Shown: positions 34,416 to 45,819, counted from the first letter of the stretch. The stretch: 64,000 nucleotides of DNA from Acholeplasmataceae bacterium (GCA_007692425.1 RECG01000015.1:1-64000); one strand, 5' to 3'. Notes: generated from the letters alone by a model not told the origin. Made by a program: numbers and translations.

Positions 34416-35301
34416 GAACCTTACCTCGCGTTTCCTTGTATTCACGCTTGGGGAAGGCAATCAGGAGGAAGGCCGCCGCCAACAATAGGGCGACGAGCAA
34501 AAAGTAGATCCATGCCATCGCGGAAGCATAGCCATAACCACCTTGGACATCAAACATCGTGCGTCTGATCTGGTTGATGATCGGATTGTTGCCAAACGTC
34601 GATAGCATGACAATCGTGTAGACCGTGCTGATCAGAATGATGTTCTTCAATGATGGCAACGTGATTTTCCAAAACGTCTCCCATGGTGACGCCCCGTCAA
34701 CGAGCGCAGCTTCGTAAATTTCCTTGTTGATCTTTTGCAAGCCGGCCAGGAACAAGACGATCTGGACACCGGAAAACCATAATACCATGATCATTTCTGT
34801 AAACAACGCGGTCAACGGTTCAGCCAGAAGCGGTGGGAATATCTCGCGAATCAACTCGAGCATGCCATAGCGTTCGATCAATGGGACGGTGCCGGCACCT
34901 TGGGCGATCAGCTCATTGATGACCGGACCGCTGGCGATGATGACCGGCAGGAAAAACACCGACCGGAAAAAACCGCGGAACCTGATTTTCTGGTTGAGCA
35001 TCATGGCGATGATCATCGACACGATGATGATGATCGGCACATAGAGGATGATTTGTTGGATGAACGTGATGAGCATGTCGATATAGATGACATCGGTGGT
35101 CAACACCCTGACATACTGGGCGAACCCGACCGGTTGAAGGACGATGCCCTGCGCACCGGTGATTGAGACCTGGCTCATGCTGAACACGAGCGAACGCAAA
35201 AGCGGAATCATGGTCAGGATGACAAAACCGATGATCCAGATACCGATGAAGGCATAACCGGATAAGGCTTCCTTATGACGAGATTTCAGATGGATCTTCA
35301 T
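34405..35301 (-). CDS. Carbohydrate ABC permease, MalF/UgpA type (set B)
   Basis: A 298-residue sugar permease, six membrane segments, EAA loop YEAALVDGASPWETFWKITLP. ATG at 35301 shares its A with the TGA stop of the DUF5696 gene and follows GGAGGGG. Together with 33483-34415 it forms one transmembrane pair. Confidence 0.93.
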   Translation of the reverse strand: MKIHLKSRHKEALSGYAFIGIWIIGFVILTMIPLLRSLVFSMSQVSITGAQGIVLQPVGFAQYVRVLTTDVIYIDMLITFIQQIILYVPIIIIVSMIIAMMLNQKIRFRGFFRSVFFLPVIIASGPVINELIAQGAGTVPLIERYGMLELIREIFPPLLAEPLTALFTEMIMVLWFSGVQIVLFLAGLQKINKEIYEAALVDGASPWETFWKITLPSLKNIILISTVYTIVMLSTFGNNPIINQIRRTMFDVQGGYGYASAMAWIYFLLVALLLAAAFLLIAFPKREYKETRGKVHAK

Positions 35302-37601
35302 CAAACCCCTCCGATCGCATAGTCGTTGGACGCAATGTCCAGCAAACCGCTATAATCATGTCTCGAATAGTTGATGCCAATGATGACACCGTTGCTGTAA
35401 GTGATCAGGTTGACACCAGGCGCGACCACTTCACGACTGACAACATGGGCGCCGATGACATGTCTGAGTGCTTCATTGACATAAGCATACTGGCGCTTGA
35501 TTTCGGGTGCCCACACCTCATACTGCGATGTATAAATGTCCGCTGACCCGGTTTCAAGCAACAAATACGCGCTGAAATCGGTCAGATAATAGGCAGGGTA
35601 AAGGTTGTAGTCAATCAAACGCAACAGCTCGTTCTGGGTATTGGAAAAGAAATTGGCAGGACGTGAGAACAATGGTTTTTGACCCGCCAGCACATAGCTG
35701 AGGAACGGCACGGTGTCACTGAATTTGGCCTGTTGGCTTGAATACATGACAAAAGTAAAGTGATGATCAGCCCCAAATAAATAATCGAAGGGTTCGTACA
35801 CGGCCGTCTGGTCAAACAGTTCCAGCATGCGTTGATAGGTCTTGATCGCATCTGAGCGGGAGAGCGGTTGATTGCCATGACTTGAATACAGCAACTGGCC
35901 GATGGTCTCAAAAGCGACATGGCGGATGCCATAAGACGCCATCTGCGACCGCATGTCCGACACTCTCTGATAAGATGCTTCGGGATGCATCAGGTACCAT
36001 GTGCCGGACACATCCTCGCCCTCATTGTTCAAAAGGTTCCGGCGGGTGGAAAGATCATAAGGTGAATAACCCCGGCTGCCGACATAGGCGCGCGATGGTT
36101 CGACATGATAATAGATTGTCACATCACGGGCGTTCAAGGCGTTGAAGGCGGCTTTCGAGCCCAGTGCACGCAAGGCGGGCATTTCGTTTAAACTCGACCC
36201 TGTCAACCCGCTTCTACCATAACCGCGATAGGAGACGACCAACTGTGTGATGCCATCAGCCTGGAGGTCGTCAATCATCAAGCCCAGTGCTTGGACATCG
36301 GTCATGACAAAGGTGTTGCGGCCGAACAAGGCACGCTTGTTCTCAGCGGCAAGCACATCCAGATGAACGGGAATGTCGTCTGATTCATAAGAGGTGCCAT
36401 CCAAAATGCCCTGGTTGATCAGGTGGCTGCGATAAGCGTTGGCCAGTCCCACGTAATTGGCGTCTTCACCTTGAAGCAAGACAAGACGTAAATCGAGATC
36501 AACCGGATTAAGTTCGGTTTGCAGCCTGGTGATGGCATTGGTCTGGCTTTGGTTCAATGGTTGACGATACACCGACCGATATTGGAAACTGGTGAACGTC
36601 CAGAAAAAGTCGGTCGTGATGTCAGCCGGATAAACCGTCAAGGACGCATAGGGTGCCCCGCCTTGGACAATGCCAAGCAAGGCGTTTTGGTCGATGCCGT
36701 GGACGAGACCGTACATGTTGGCCTGCAACATGTGCTCGTCTTTGACATAACCGGTGGTGGTGATGATGCTTCTGGCGATGCCGGGATCGAAGCCATAGAA
36801 CGGTTTTTCATAGATGTTGTTGAAATGATCGCGTTGGTCAAAACGCATCAATGCACCAATCCCGTCAGGAACAAGGACATAGCCCGGTGTGCGGTCACGT
36901 TTGACCGCACCGAAAAAGGGATAGGGCGACAACCTGGCAAGTTTGGCGTTCGGTCCGTCAATGATGCTGTCCTGCGGAATGGTGATGGCAAGACCATCAC
37001 TTTCCAAGGTGACGACCAAGGTCAGACGAATGCCTGAAGCACCGAAAAACAGTTGCGCGGAGAAGCCATTTTCAAGCACGGTCACTGCCATGTTGCTGAG
37101 CGGTGACAAGAACAGGCTTTCCTCCCGGAACTGTGGATTGGTGTCCACACTGGTATAGTAACCGATGAACACCGGTGAACGGACACGGTTGCGCCATGTC
37201 TGGCTGCGGAACCCGCGGTCACCTTCGTCGTAAAGGTCGGGATAAAGCGGTTCGCCCTCGTCATCCAGCTGGTCATAGTCCATGAAGAAATTGGATCCCC
37301 AGACGTAACCGGTGCGCAGATCGATGACGCGCAAGGACAATTCGGCCATATTGACAAACAATGCAAATGTATCATTTTCAGCCAGTTTGTCAAAATCATC
37401 GGTAATGGTCACATAAGGATTTTGTGCCACCCTGAGATCGCTTTCCATTTGTGTATAACGATTCGACAAAAGGGCACTTCGCGCGACTGCTTCTTCGGTG
37501 ATCAGCAAACGATCAAGTACATCCGGTGCAGCTGAGACCTGACCAAGGGTGATCCATACCAGGGCCAATACCACGAGCATGATCCGTTTAACGACCCACA
37601 C
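35301..37601 (-). CDS. DUF5696 protein, secreted, possible TIM-barrel glycosidase
   Basis: A 766-residue exported protein. A hydrophobic N-terminal segment ends near VSAAPD (signal peptide or anchor). Residues about 60-300 fit the DUF5696 opening (AENDTFALFVNMAELSLRVIDLRTGYVW), a beta-sandwich that resembles glycosidase N-terminal domains. Residues about 400-700 alternate strands and helices as in a TIM barrel (LGLMIDDLQADGITQLVVSYRGYG; VTIYYHVEPSRAY; MASYGIRHVAFETIG). No characterised relative is known to me. GTG at 37601, nine bases after AGGAGG, is preferred to TTG at 37607 or ATG at 37574. Its fixed place among glucan genes suggests a role in polymer handling. Confidence 0.75.
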   Translation of the reverse strand: MWVVKRIMLVVLALVWITLGQVSAAPDVLDRLLITEEAVARSALLSNRYTQMESDLRVAQNPYVTITDDFDKLAENDTFALFVNMAELSLRVIDLRTGYVWGSNFFMDYDQLDDEGEPLYPDLYDEGDRGFRSQTWRNRVRSPVFIGYYTSVDTNPQFREESLFLSPLSNMAVTVLENGFSAQLFFGASGIRLTLVVTLESDGLAITIPQDSIIDGPNAKLARLSPYPFFGAVKRDRTPGYVLVPDGIGALMRFDQRDHFNNIYEKPFYGFDPGIARSIITTTGYVKDEHMLQANMYGLVHGIDQNALLGIVQGGAPYASLTVYPADITTDFFWTFTSFQYRSVYRQPLNQSQTNAITRLQTELNPVDLDLRLVLLQGEDANYVGLANAYRSHLINQGILDGTSYESDDIPVHLDVLAAENKRALFGRNTFVMTDVQALGLMIDDLQADGITQLVVSYRGYGRSGLTGSSLNEMPALRALGSKAAFNALNARDVTIYYHVEPSRAYVGSRGYSPYDLSTRRNLLNNEGEDVSGTWYLMHPEASYQRVSDMRSQMASYGIRHVAFETIGQLLYSSHGNQPLSRSDAIKTYQRMLELFDQTAVYEPFDYLFGADHHFTFVMYSSQQAKFSDTVPFLSYVLAGQKPLFSRPANFFSNTQNELLRLIDYNLYPAYYLTDFSAYLLLETGSADIYTSQYEVWAPEIKRQYAYVNEALRHVIGAHVVSREVVAPGVNLITYSNGVIIGINYSRHDYSGLLDIASNDYAIGGV

Positions 37602-39594
37602 GGGCAATCACCTCCTTGAACAGGCCACCAAAGTAATCAAAGACCTGGAAAAGCAACAAATAGACGACAAAGATCAACAAGATCATCAGCACCACGGTGA
37701 AAAACGTCAACAAGATGTTCTTGACCAGTTCGCGCAGGTTGTAACCATGAACTTCTTTGAGCATGATGATGACATAAAGCGCGGTCCAGCCAAACATGAA
37801 GGTGTGAAGAAACTGATAGATGAAAATCTCATCATAGGTCAGACCATAGGAGATCACGACGACCGGCACGGCCATGAACATGAACGGGGCCAAGGCATAG
37901 GCACAGCCGACATAGACATCTTTGAACCAGCCCTCACCTTCATTGATCGTGCTGATCAGGTAATTGGCGAAGACAAACAACATGATGAGTCCGATGATGA
38001 TGCCGGCATGACGGATGATGGAAAAGGTCTCGCTATCGACCGTACGGAAGATGAAGGCCGGTCCGACCGCGATCAATACGGCCAATGCCGTCGCGATGCC
38101 ATACAGGATGGTGGCGGACGCATACGAGCCTTGCTTGCGGTATCTTATATTGTATAACGTGTCCAAAGGATGTCTGAGCATATGATAGACATGACTCAGT
38201 TCAAACATCAATCTCACCTCGAGCAATCGCTTCTTGGTGCGTCTGAGCGGGGCGTAAATCTGATATTTGAGATCGACAAACTTGAGTGTCTTTGTGCCCG
38301 CCAGCAACAAAATCAATCCTATAAGGACCGTTCCGAGATGATTTTGAAGGTATGTGTAGCGCAGTTGCCAGAACGCATTCGAGTAACCGGTCTTGTCATG
38401 GGCCAGTTGATAATAATGGCGTGCTTCATCGTAGTGGCCAAGCCTGTAATTGGCTTGTCCGATCGCACTGTTGGCCAGCGCGAACATCTCGTTCAGGGCA
38501 AGCACATCTTCCCATTGTGACACATCATAAATGCCTTCTTTGAATGACAGCAAGCCTTGATGGACGGTCCTGGTGAAGGTCGAAGTATGGAAGGCCTGGA
38601 TGGTTCCCGTCGTCCGGTCGAGCACATAGATGTGGTGATTGGAGTCGACGGCGATGTCAACTGGATTGACAAACAAACCCAAGCGCCGGTTGCCGGTGCT
38701 GTCAAGACCGCCGAATTCGAAAATCATGTTGCCGAAGGAATCGTATTCCGTGATCATGCCTTGGCTTGAAAGGGTGATGATGTTACCGATCTGGTTGATG
38801 GCGACAGACACCAGGTCTGGTGCCGAATATTCGTTGTCAAGGGTGTCGATTGATGCGATGTTGAAACGCTTGAGACGTTTGAAATCGGTCGGACTGACCG
38901 TATAGACCATGCCTTGCTCGTCAATCGTGAGATTGGAGGCGGATGTAGGAATGTTGAGCGCAAACTCGACATTAAACAGATTGGCAAGCCGTTGGAGCCA
39001 GGTCATGCCAGTGATGTTCGTTCCGAAAAAGCCGATGAACTCACCGGTATGGTTGAGCTGGATGATGCCGGAGGTCGATCCTTCGCCGACAATATACATG
39101 TTGCCTCGTTTACCGACGGCGATCTTGCGGGGCACATAGGGCGATGTGCGACCGAAAATCGGCTCGGTCGGACGATCGAACGTGGCTAAGAGATCACCGT
39201 TTTCGTCAAAGACCAAGACCAACCTGGCCTGGGGGTCGGCGACATAAAGATGATTATCTTCATTGACAAACACACCAGTCGGTGCCAACATCTGCGCATG
39301 GGTGACTTCGAGCAAGACATGGCCTTCAAGGTCCAGTTTGATGATACGCTGGTTGCCGGTATCGGCCACATAGATGACATCATCCTTGATCATCAGAGCC
39401 TCCGGCGCTGAAAGGTCGATGTCCAGACTGACAAAACCGGCCGGATCATAAGCCGTCTGGGTTTTGATTCTTCTGCCTTTCGGTCCGATGGTGTAGGTTT
39501 CATAGGGCACGGACGGATCATCCGAACTGGCCTTGGTCTCGAGGGGGATGACCAAGAGCAACAGGACCAGCACGAAGATGATGAGCTTTTTCAT
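37588..39594 (-). CDS. NHL beta-propeller / Yip1-domain membrane protein
   Basis: A 668-residue protein. A signal peptide (about 1-22, ...ETKASS) is followed by an NHL-type propeller of about five or six blades (about 45-345; repeats such as PEALMIKDDVIYVADTGNQRIIKLD and DIAVDSNHHIYVLDRTTGTIQAF), a short TPR-like helical pair (about 375-410: AIGQANYRLGHYDEARHYYQLA), one membrane segment (about 425), and a Yip1-like domain with five segments (about 490-655). So an extracellular propeller is joined to a membrane domain. Similar proteins sit in sugar ABC operons of Bacillota; role unknown. ATG at 39594 follows AAGGAGG. Confidence 0.82.
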   Translation of the reverse strand: MKKLIIFVLVLLLLVIPLETKASSDDPSVPYETYTIGPKGRRIKTQTAYDPAGFVSLDIDLSAPEALMIKDDVIYVADTGNQRIIKLDLEGHVLLEVTHAQMLAPTGVFVNEDNHLYVADPQARLVLVFDENGDLLATFDRPTEPIFGRTSPYVPRKIAVGKRGNMYIVGEGSTSGIIQLNHTGEFIGFFGTNITGMTWLQRLANLFNVEFALNIPTSASNLTIDEQGMVYTVSPTDFKRLKRFNIASIDTLDNEYSAPDLVSVAINQIGNIITLSSQGMITEYDSFGNMIFEFGGLDSTGNRRLGLFVNPVDIAVDSNHHIYVLDRTTGTIQAFHTSTFTRTVHQGLLSFKEGIYDVSQWEDVLALNEMFALANSAIGQANYRLGHYDEARHYYQLAHDKTGYSNAFWQLRYTYLQNHLGTVLIGLILLLAGTKTLKFVDLKYQIYAPLRRTKKRLLEVRLMFELSHVYHMLRHPLDTLYNIRYRKQGSYASATILYGIATALAVLIAVGPAFIFRTVDSETFSIIRHAGIIIGLIMLFVFANYLISTINEGEGWFKDVYVGCAYALAPFMFMAVPVVVISYGLTYDEIFIYQFLHTFMFGWTALYVIIMLKEVHGYNLRELVKNILLTFFTVVLMILLIFVVYLLLFQVFDYFGGLFKEVIARVGR

Positions 39595-39604
39595 GTGGTC
39601 CTCC

Positions 39605-40486
39605 TTACTTCAATCCCGAGTGGGCCATGGTATTCATGACCTTGCTCTGGAGCATGATGAAAATGAACAGGTTGGGCAAAAACATGATCAAGGCGGCCGC
39701 CGCAGCCATGCCCTGTCCTGCGACAACATTGCTCGCCGTGGTCAGGGTCGACATGTAGAAGGCGAACGTCTTCAAGCTTTCGCGGTTGATGTAGATCACC
39801 GAGGTCTCGGCATTGTTCCAGATGGCCTGGAAAGAGACAATCGCGATGGTGGCGATTGCCGGCTTGATTAGCGGCATGATGATTTTCACATAAATCTGAA
39901 AATGGTTCGCACCATCAATCTTGGCGGCATCAAGCAGTTCATCGGGAATCTGGTCGATGAATTGCTTGATCAGAAAGAGGCCGACCGGAATCGCCAGTCC
40001 GGGCAACACATGAACCCAGAAGGAATCAATGAGTCCGAGACTTTCGATGATCAGGTAGCGGGGGATGATGACAGAGGCGCCGACAAACATCAAGGCGATG
40101 TTGTTCATGGTCATGAGCGTGCGCTTCATCCGGAATTTCAGTTTTGACAAGGCATACCCTGACATACTGCTGACCACGATGGAGAATGCGACGACCACCA
40201 AGGTGATGACGATGCTGTTGAACAGGTATCTTGACATCGGGATGCCGGTGGAACTCGCCACCTGAAAAAGATCACTGAAATTCGCGAACGTCGGACGGAT
40301 CACAAAGAAGCGGGGCGGAAAGGCGAAAAGTTCATCCATCGGCTTGAAAGCATGGTTGAATATGTAGATGATCGGCAACACCATGAACGTGGCGATCGGT
40401 AAGATGAACAGCAGGAATTTGACCTGGCTGCGATGAAATTTCAGGGGATTGATTTTCGTCCCTTGGAAGCTGCTTGTCCTACGCAT
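39605..40486 (-). CDS. Carbohydrate ABC permease, MalG type (set A)
   Basis: A 293-residue permease with six membrane segments and EAA loop [25 protein letters not shown] at 40486 lies within the last codons of the partner permease gene, five bases after GGTGA; upstream TTG/GTG starts (40498/40495) are also possible. Pairs with 40479-41393. Confidence 0.92.
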   Translation of the reverse strand: MRRTSSFQGTKINPLKFHRSQVKFLLFILPIATFMVLPIIYIFNHAFKPMDELFAFPPRFFVIRPTFANFSDLFQVASSTGIPMSRYLFNSIVITLVVVAFSIVVSSMSGYALSKLKFRMKRTLMTMNNIALMFVGASVIIPRYLIIESLGLIDSFWVHVLPGLAIPVGLFLIKQFIDQIPDELLDAAKIDGANHFQIYVKIIMPLIKPAIATIAIVSFQAIWNNAETSVIYINRESLKTFAFYMSTLTTASNVVAGQGMAAAAALIMFLPNLFIFIMLQSKVMNTMAHSGLK

Positions 40487-41393
40487 CGCGATCACCAAAC
40501 AATTTGAACGCCACCCGGCTGAACATGTACACCATCAGCAGCAAAATCACGGCAATCGCTGCAGCGTAACCCATGTCATAGCGGATGAAGCCATAGTCTT
40601 CAATGTGCGTAACAATCAATTGTCCGGCATTTTGCGGTGTCGGATTCTGACCACTGAGCTGGACACCAATGGCACCGGCATTGAAGGTGGCGACCAGACT
40701 CATGACCGCACCGAACAGCATTTGCGGTTTCATGGAAGGGATCGTGATATAAAAGATTTCCTGGACCTTGTTCTTCATGCCGTCGACATAAGCGGCTTCA
40801 TAAAGTTCCTGGTTGATGTTCAAAACACCGGCTAGCATGGCCAGAAAACCAATGCCCATGCTGCCCCACAATGTGACGATGATCATGATGTTGAGCAGGA
40901 AATTGGGATTTTGCAACCACTGGATCGGTTGCTCGATCAATGCCAGATTGAGCAAAAGTGCATTCAGATAACCGCCTTCATCACCAGAAAAGATGACACG
41001 CCACATGACCGCCATGGTCACACCAGCGGTCATCGATGGCGAATAAATGACCAGGGCCAGGACCGTTCTCAGTTTGGATGGCAGTTGTGCCAACATCCAA
41101 GCCAGCAAGAAACCTAGCATGTAACCCACCGGTCCGACGATGATGACGAACTGAAGGGTGTTTGGAATGACTGAACGCATGAAGGCATCATCGCTCGTGA
41201 ACAAGTAAATATAGTTTGAGAGACCGATGAAACGCGGTGGCTGGAGCAGGTTGAAATACGTGACAGACAAGAGGATACCCATCAAGACCGGAATCGTGAT
41301 GAATAGCATGAACGCCAAGAAATAAGGCAACAGGAAAATGGTCGCCTCACGGTCGTGACGTTTGACTTTGGGCATGGCGATGGCTTTATTCAT
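40479..41393 (-). CDS. Carbohydrate ABC permease, MalF type (set A)
   Basis: A 304-residue permease with six membrane segments and EAA loop [23 protein letters not shown]. Its ATG overlaps the stop of the 979-residue binding protein by eight bases, which suggests that protein serves this pair. Confidence 0.92.
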   Translation of the reverse strand: MNKAIAMPKVKRHDREATIFLLPYFLAFMLFITIPVLMGILLSVTYFNLLQPPRFIGLSNYIYLFTSDDAFMRSVIPNTLQFVIIVGPVGYMLGFLLAWMLAQLPSKLRTVLALVIYSPSMTAGVTMAVMWRVIFSGDEGGYLNALLLNLALIEQPIQWLQNPNFLLNIMIIVTLWGSMGIGFLAMLAGVLNINQELYEAAYVDGMKNKVQEIFYITIPSMKPQMLFGAVMSLVATFNAGAIGVQLSGQNPTPQNAGQLIVTHIEDYGFIRYDMGYAAAIAVILLLMVYMFSRVAFKLFGDRDA

Positions 41394-44325
41394 GACTATT
41401 CATCCAATCTTGGATATTGTCGCGATTGGGCAACAAATAAACCTTGATGATGCGGTTGTTGGTATCGATATAGCCGAATTCAAGCATTTTTCTGATGATT
41501 TCCTTGTCGGCGACAATGATACCGTCTTCAATGGCTGTCCTGACATTGACACCATCATACACGACCCGGTTCCAGATGTTGGAAAGCTCACGTTCGACCA
41601 TGTAACTGCCGGGAATCTTGGGCGCGTCTGAGACCCACTCCCATTGTTCGAGAATGACATTTTTATGGGCTTCGTCCCAAGTCATCTCGGCAAACGCCTC
41701 ACGGTTGGCGGTGTTCCATAAGAAAGCAGCTCCGTAAGTCGTGATCAGGTTTTCGGCATATCTGACCTGGATTTCTTTCGATGACCACCATTTGAGGAAT
41801 GTCCACGCCTCATCTTTGAAGTCACTGTCCTTGAAGATGATGTTGACCGTGGCAGCTCCGACAAATGAGCGGTCAACGATGTCCCTGTCAGGATGATAGA
41901 TGCCGGGCAAAAGCGCGATGTCCCACAAACCGGCGATTTCCGGGGCGGCATTGATCAAGGTGACATACATGCCGAAATCACCGATGCCGATCGGCAGGTT
42001 GCCGTAACGGAAACGGTTGTAGAAACTGCCGACTTCGAGCGGCATGCTATACAGCGTAAAGATTTCTGTCATGAAGCGGATCGCCTGGATGGTGGCCGGA
42101 TCATCGTACGCAGCGGACAATGCGTCCTCAGTGTAGAGTTCGCCCCCGAACTGGTTGATGAAAGGCAAGGTGGTGTCAAATGATTTGAAGCCGCTTGTAC
42201 TGGCAAGTGGCACATAGAAGTTCATGCCAAAGCGTTGCAGTTCAGGCAAGATGGCAATCACATCTTCCCAAGTGTCCGGCACATCAATGCCAAGGCGGGA
42301 CATGATGTCTTTGCGATAAAAGAGCAGTTGGAAATTCTGGGTTTCCGGCAAGGCATAGACACCCTCTTGGTAAATCAATTGCAGAAAAGAGCCTGGATGA
42401 TAGGCGGCGGCCACTTCGCCGAAATCGTCGAAATGACGTAAATCATAGAGGGCGCCGCGGATGGCAAACTCATAGGGGCGCCAGGCGGCGATGCCCATGG
42501 CGATATCCGGTTGTGCCCCGGCGGCATTCGCCAAGATCAACTTGTCTTCATTGGGCATGATTGAGATTCTGACTTTTTGTCCGGTTTCCGGTGTGAATTC
42601 ACGGTCTGCCATCTGTTGCATCAAATCGACATACAGACGTGAACGGTTAACCCAGATCTCAAGTTCGTCCGGTTCGATGGCATCACTATACTGATCACTG
42701 AAGAACGACAGGAAAAAGCGTTGGACAGACACCCAGAATCTGACAAAGACATTGCTCGTCGCCCTTGGGATGTTGGTTGCCTCGCCATGGAGATAAAAGG
42801 TATCCACCGACATGGGTGATTCAATCACGTTCGGCAGGGCGTTGCCCAGATGGGCCAACACGGATCCGCTGCCGATTGAGAGCACCTGCATCCGTTTCGG
42901 GATGTCATCGGGCTTTTCACGCAAACTGTCCATGCGCTGATAAGCAAGTTGGAGAGAGGTCGTCACAGGTGAGCCCCGTCTTGTCCCTTGGATGTCCGTC
43001 CAAAGGTCGTAGAGATGTCTGATCCGTTCATAGAACTGGTCGAGATCGTGCTGCAAGTCGGGCAGGAACTCAGAAATGTCCCAGTCGCGGTATTGGTCAA
43101 TATTGTTGCCGGTGATTTTCTGGATATCCAATGCCAGTTCATTGATGGCTGTCATCAAGTTGACGATTTCCTCATGGATGAACTGATAGATCGAAATATC
43201 GACCTCGAGCGTGATCAGGTTGGTGCCTGCTTCAAGGTAAAACCAAAGTGGCTCACCTTGGTGGCTCAAGGTCACATTTTGCCAGCGGCGGTCATATTCA
43301 AAGGCGATGCCCCTTGCTTCGGCAAAGGGGAGATCACCATTGAGATAAAGAGTGCGGAACACCCTGGTGTTGGTATGAGTGTTTTGCAACACCTTGAAGG
43401 TCAGTTGATACAAGCCCGGGCGAGTCGTTTCAACCTCATAGGTCACTTGTTGCCGCCCTTGGTTGAAAGTGTCACCATCAAGCATGTTCAGACGACTTTC
43501 CATCAATGAGAAAGGTCGGACTGAAGGATAGCGGTTGTTGCCGCTACGGATGGCAGGACTGTTCTTGAGGGCGATGTCTTGGCCACTAATGACAATCATG
43601 TCATCCTGGATGCGGGGTTTATCTTGGTGAAGATCCAAATACGTGTGATAACCGATGGGATCAGCAATCATGTCAACCTTGACATCACCAATGAAGATGT
43701 CACCGTAGATTTTCCCAAGCGTGATGAGATTGAGCCCTTCATCAAACTTGAACAGTAACGGATCAACATGCAGTCCGACATTGTCGACCAGGGTGATTGT
43801 CTGCCACTCATAGACTTGAAATGAATTGGGAACGATGTCATTGCCGTAACGGTCTTGATGGATGTGCGTGTCTGAACGCCAAAGCGTCGGCAAGACGAAT
43901 CGTGAGGCCTCATCATAGGGCAGTGTGCCGTTGATGCGGACATTTAGGCTGGGCGGTCTGATCGTGGAAACATCGGACAGATACTCCAAGGTAACGACAT
44001 AAAGGCCGGCCGCGTCCACTTCGATCGGAATGTCGACGGACGCGGATCCTTCCCATTTCAAGACTTGGCGGTCATGGCTGACCGGATCATTGACGAGCGT
44101 ATGCGCATCAATGATGAAGTCGGAGGGTGGGACGACACCTGAAAAGGGTACGTCGTCCCGGTACCCTTCTTCATACCAATATTGTAATGTGCGTGTATAT
44201 GAGGCGTTGTTGATGACATTGTTGGCGGGAAGTTCTTCTTCCGCGTTGGCCTGGAATGTTGCCGGTCCCGTGGACAAGAGCGTGAAGCATATGAGATAGG
44301 CCAACATCATCCCTTTTTTCAACAT
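41386..44325 (-). CDS. Very large solute-binding protein with N-terminal beta-sandwich domains
   Basis: A 979-residue exported protein, about twice the normal size of a sugar-binding protein. A signal peptide ends near QANAEEE and has no lipobox Cys. Residues about 35-235 and 240-410 are two related beta-rich domains ([13 protein letters not shown]...[20 protein letters not shown] and [37 protein letters not shown]), which look carbohydrate-binding. A helical region (about 415-500) precedes the extracellular solute-binding domain (about 560-960; [50 protein letters not shown]). It probably binds long glucan chains and hands fragments to permease set A. ATG at 44325 follows GAGGAGGTG. Confidence 0.85.
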   Translation of the reverse strand: MLKKGMMLAYLICFTLLSTGPATFQANAEEELPANNVINNASYTRTLQYWYEEGYRDDVPFSGVVPPSDFIIDAHTLVNDPVSHDRQVLKWEGSASVDIPIEVDAAGLYVVTLEYLSDVSTIRPPSLNVRINGTLPYDEASRFVLPTLWRSDTHIHQDRYGNDIVPNSFQVYEWQTITLVDNVGLHVDPLLFKFDEGLNLITLGKIYGDIFIGDVKVDMIADPIGYHTYLDLHQDKPRIQDDMIVISGQDIALKNSPAIRSGNNRYPSVRPFSLMESRLNMLDGDTFNQGRQQVTYEVETTRPGLYQLTFKVLQNTHTNTRVFRTLYLNGDLPFAEARGIAFEYDRRWQNVTLSHQGEPLWFYLEAGTNLITLEVDISIYQFIHEEIVNLMTAINELALDIQKITGNNIDQYRDWDISEFLPDLQHDLDQFYERIRHLYDLWTDIQGTRRGSPVTTSLQLAYQRMDSLREKPDDIPKRMQVLSIGSGSVLAHLGNALPNVIESPMSVDTFYLHGEATNIPRATSNVFVRFWVSVQRFFLSFFSDQYSDAIEPDELEIWVNRSRLYVDLMQQMADREFTPETGQKVRISIMPNEDKLILANAAGAQPDIAMGIAAWRPYEFAIRGALYDLRHFDDFGEVAAAYHPGSFLQLIYQEGVYALPETQNFQLLFYRKDIMSRLGIDVPDTWEDVIAILPELQRFGMNFYVPLASTSGFKSFDTTLPFINQFGGELYTEDALSAAYDDPATIQAIRFMTEIFTLYSMPLEVGSFYNRFRYGNLPIGIGDFGMYVTLINAAPEIAGLWDIALLPGIYHPDRDIVDRSFVGAATVNIIFKDSDFKDEAWTFLKWWSSKEIQVRYAENLITTYGAAFLWNTANREAFAEMTWDEAHKNVILEQWEWVSDAPKIPGSYMVERELSNIWNRVVYDGVNVRTAIEDGIIVADKEIIRKMLEFGYIDTNNRIIKVYLLPNRDNIQDWMNSHE

Positions 44326-44349
44326 GCAAACACCTCCTCAAGGCTTGGA

Positions 44350-45819
44350 TCAGCTATTTTGCAAAGCTTGCTCCAACGCAGCCCATGCATCTTGATAAAT
44401 CGTATTGACACGGTTGTTCAACTGGGTGGCGACATCCGCCAACATGACTTGTCCGTCACGGATGGCATCCAATAACGTGGCGATCGTGTAGGTGTTTGCA
44501 CCGATGGTGCCATAGGTGCCGTTCCAACGGGCATTGACATACCCTGGTACGGTCTTGATGCCTTCGATCATGAATGAATCATGATTGAGCACTTGGATGA
44601 ACTCGGTCATCATGCCGGGTGGAAAGAGGGCAAGATAAGCATCGAACAAATCCTCATCTTGTTGGAGAGGTGCGAAGTTGACGGTGCCTGACATCGGAAA
44701 CTCGGTCGCGATTTCAATACGCTTCAAATAACCTTCTTTGCCGAAACCAAGCCATTTGGCAAGCAAGTAAGCTTCTTCGGGATGTTCAGTGCCCTGTCCT
44801 GCCACCAGGTAATCCAAGACGACGGGAATGCGTTGCACGCCATCAACCACCACCGGTGTACCGATGAAATCGATATCCATGCCATATAGACCGGCTTCCT
44901 CATCAAGGGTGCTGGGAATGATCCAACCCCAATCCCAGGTACCACCCCAACGGACAGCGTGACGTCCTTTTTCAAACTGCGAGCCCGAACCTTCACTGTA
45001 CCAGGTTGCTTTTTGCATGACGCTGGATGTTTCCCAGATATACGAGGCGTACTGGTCTTTGTTAGGGCCGAAAAACTCGCGCTGGATGGCCATCGCCTGG
45101 GCAAAGGCCGTACTGTCAAGATGGAATCCTTCTTCGTTAAAGGTATACCAGCCCAACGTGTTATCAAATTGAGCGGGCATCCATTCAAAAATGTTGGCGA
45201 CACCTTCTAATCCGACGATGCCCGTGCCATCGCTCGGGGTGGTTGACACTTCTTCAGCCAGATCAAGCAGATCATCCCAGGAAATGCCGAAGACCGGCGC
45301 ATCCAGGTTGGCATCTTCAAACAAGGTGCGGTTGATGAAATAACCAAAATAGAAATTGGATTGCGGGATGCCGAAATAGCGTCCGCCGTAAACAGCGGCT
45401 GTGGCGATGTCTTGCGGGACATTGGCCAACTCGGGATCATCTTGCATCACATCGGTCATGTCGTGCGCCCAACCATTGATGACAGCAGTCGGGACGGTCG
45501 CGTACATGTAAAGGTCAGGCAAGGTGCCGGTGGCGGCCATGGATGCGAGCATCTCATCCCAGTTCATGTCCATCTCGACATCGGGATTGTCGGGATTGGG
45601 AATACGGGGGCGTTCGACGATCTCAACCCGGATGTGCGGATATTCGTCCATAAAGGCATCGATCATGCGCCGTTCGATGTTGTAATCTTCGATATTGCCC
45701 ATGTTCCAACCTGCGTAACGTAATGTGATGATGTCTTCATCGGAATCGTCATCACGTCTGCATCCAGAAATGACAACCAGTACCATCATGATTAGAAAGA
45801 CGACAATCAGTTTCTTCAT
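44350..45819 (-). CDS. Sugar-binding lipoprotein of ABC importer
   Basis: A 489-residue extracellular solute-binding lipoprotein (lipobox ISGC, Cys20) of the family-1 type: ITLRYAGWNMG at the start, GTLPDLYMYATVPTAVINGWAHDMTDVM, YFGIPQSNFYFGYFINRTLFEDANLDAP and SWDDLLDLAEEV. First gene of the glycan operon, with ATAAGGAGG in front of the ATG at 45819. The operon carries two binding proteins and two permease pairs; this one may serve set B. Confidence 0.93.
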   Translation of the reverse strand: MKKLIVVFLIMMVLVVISGCRRDDDSDEDIITLRYAGWNMGNIEDYNIERRMIDAFMDEYPHIRVEIVERPRIPNPDNPDVEMDMNWDEMLASMAATGTLPDLYMYATVPTAVINGWAHDMTDVMQDDPELANVPQDIATAAVYGGRYFGIPQSNFYFGYFINRTLFEDANLDAPVFGISWDDLLDLAEEVSTTPSDGTGIVGLEGVANIFEWMPAQFDNTLGWYTFNEEGFHLDSTAFAQAMAIQREFFGPNKDQYASYIWETSSVMQKATWYSEGSGSQFEKGRHAVRWGGTWDWGWIIPSTLDEEAGLYGMDIDFIGTPVVVDGVQRIPVVLDYLVAGQGTEHPEEAYLLAKWLGFGKEGYLKRIEIATEFPMSGTVNFAPLQQDEDLFDAYLALFPPGMMTEFIQVLNHDSFMIEGIKTVPGYVNARWNGTYGTIGANTYTIATLLDAIRDGQVMLADVATQLNNRVNTIYQDAWAALEQALQNS

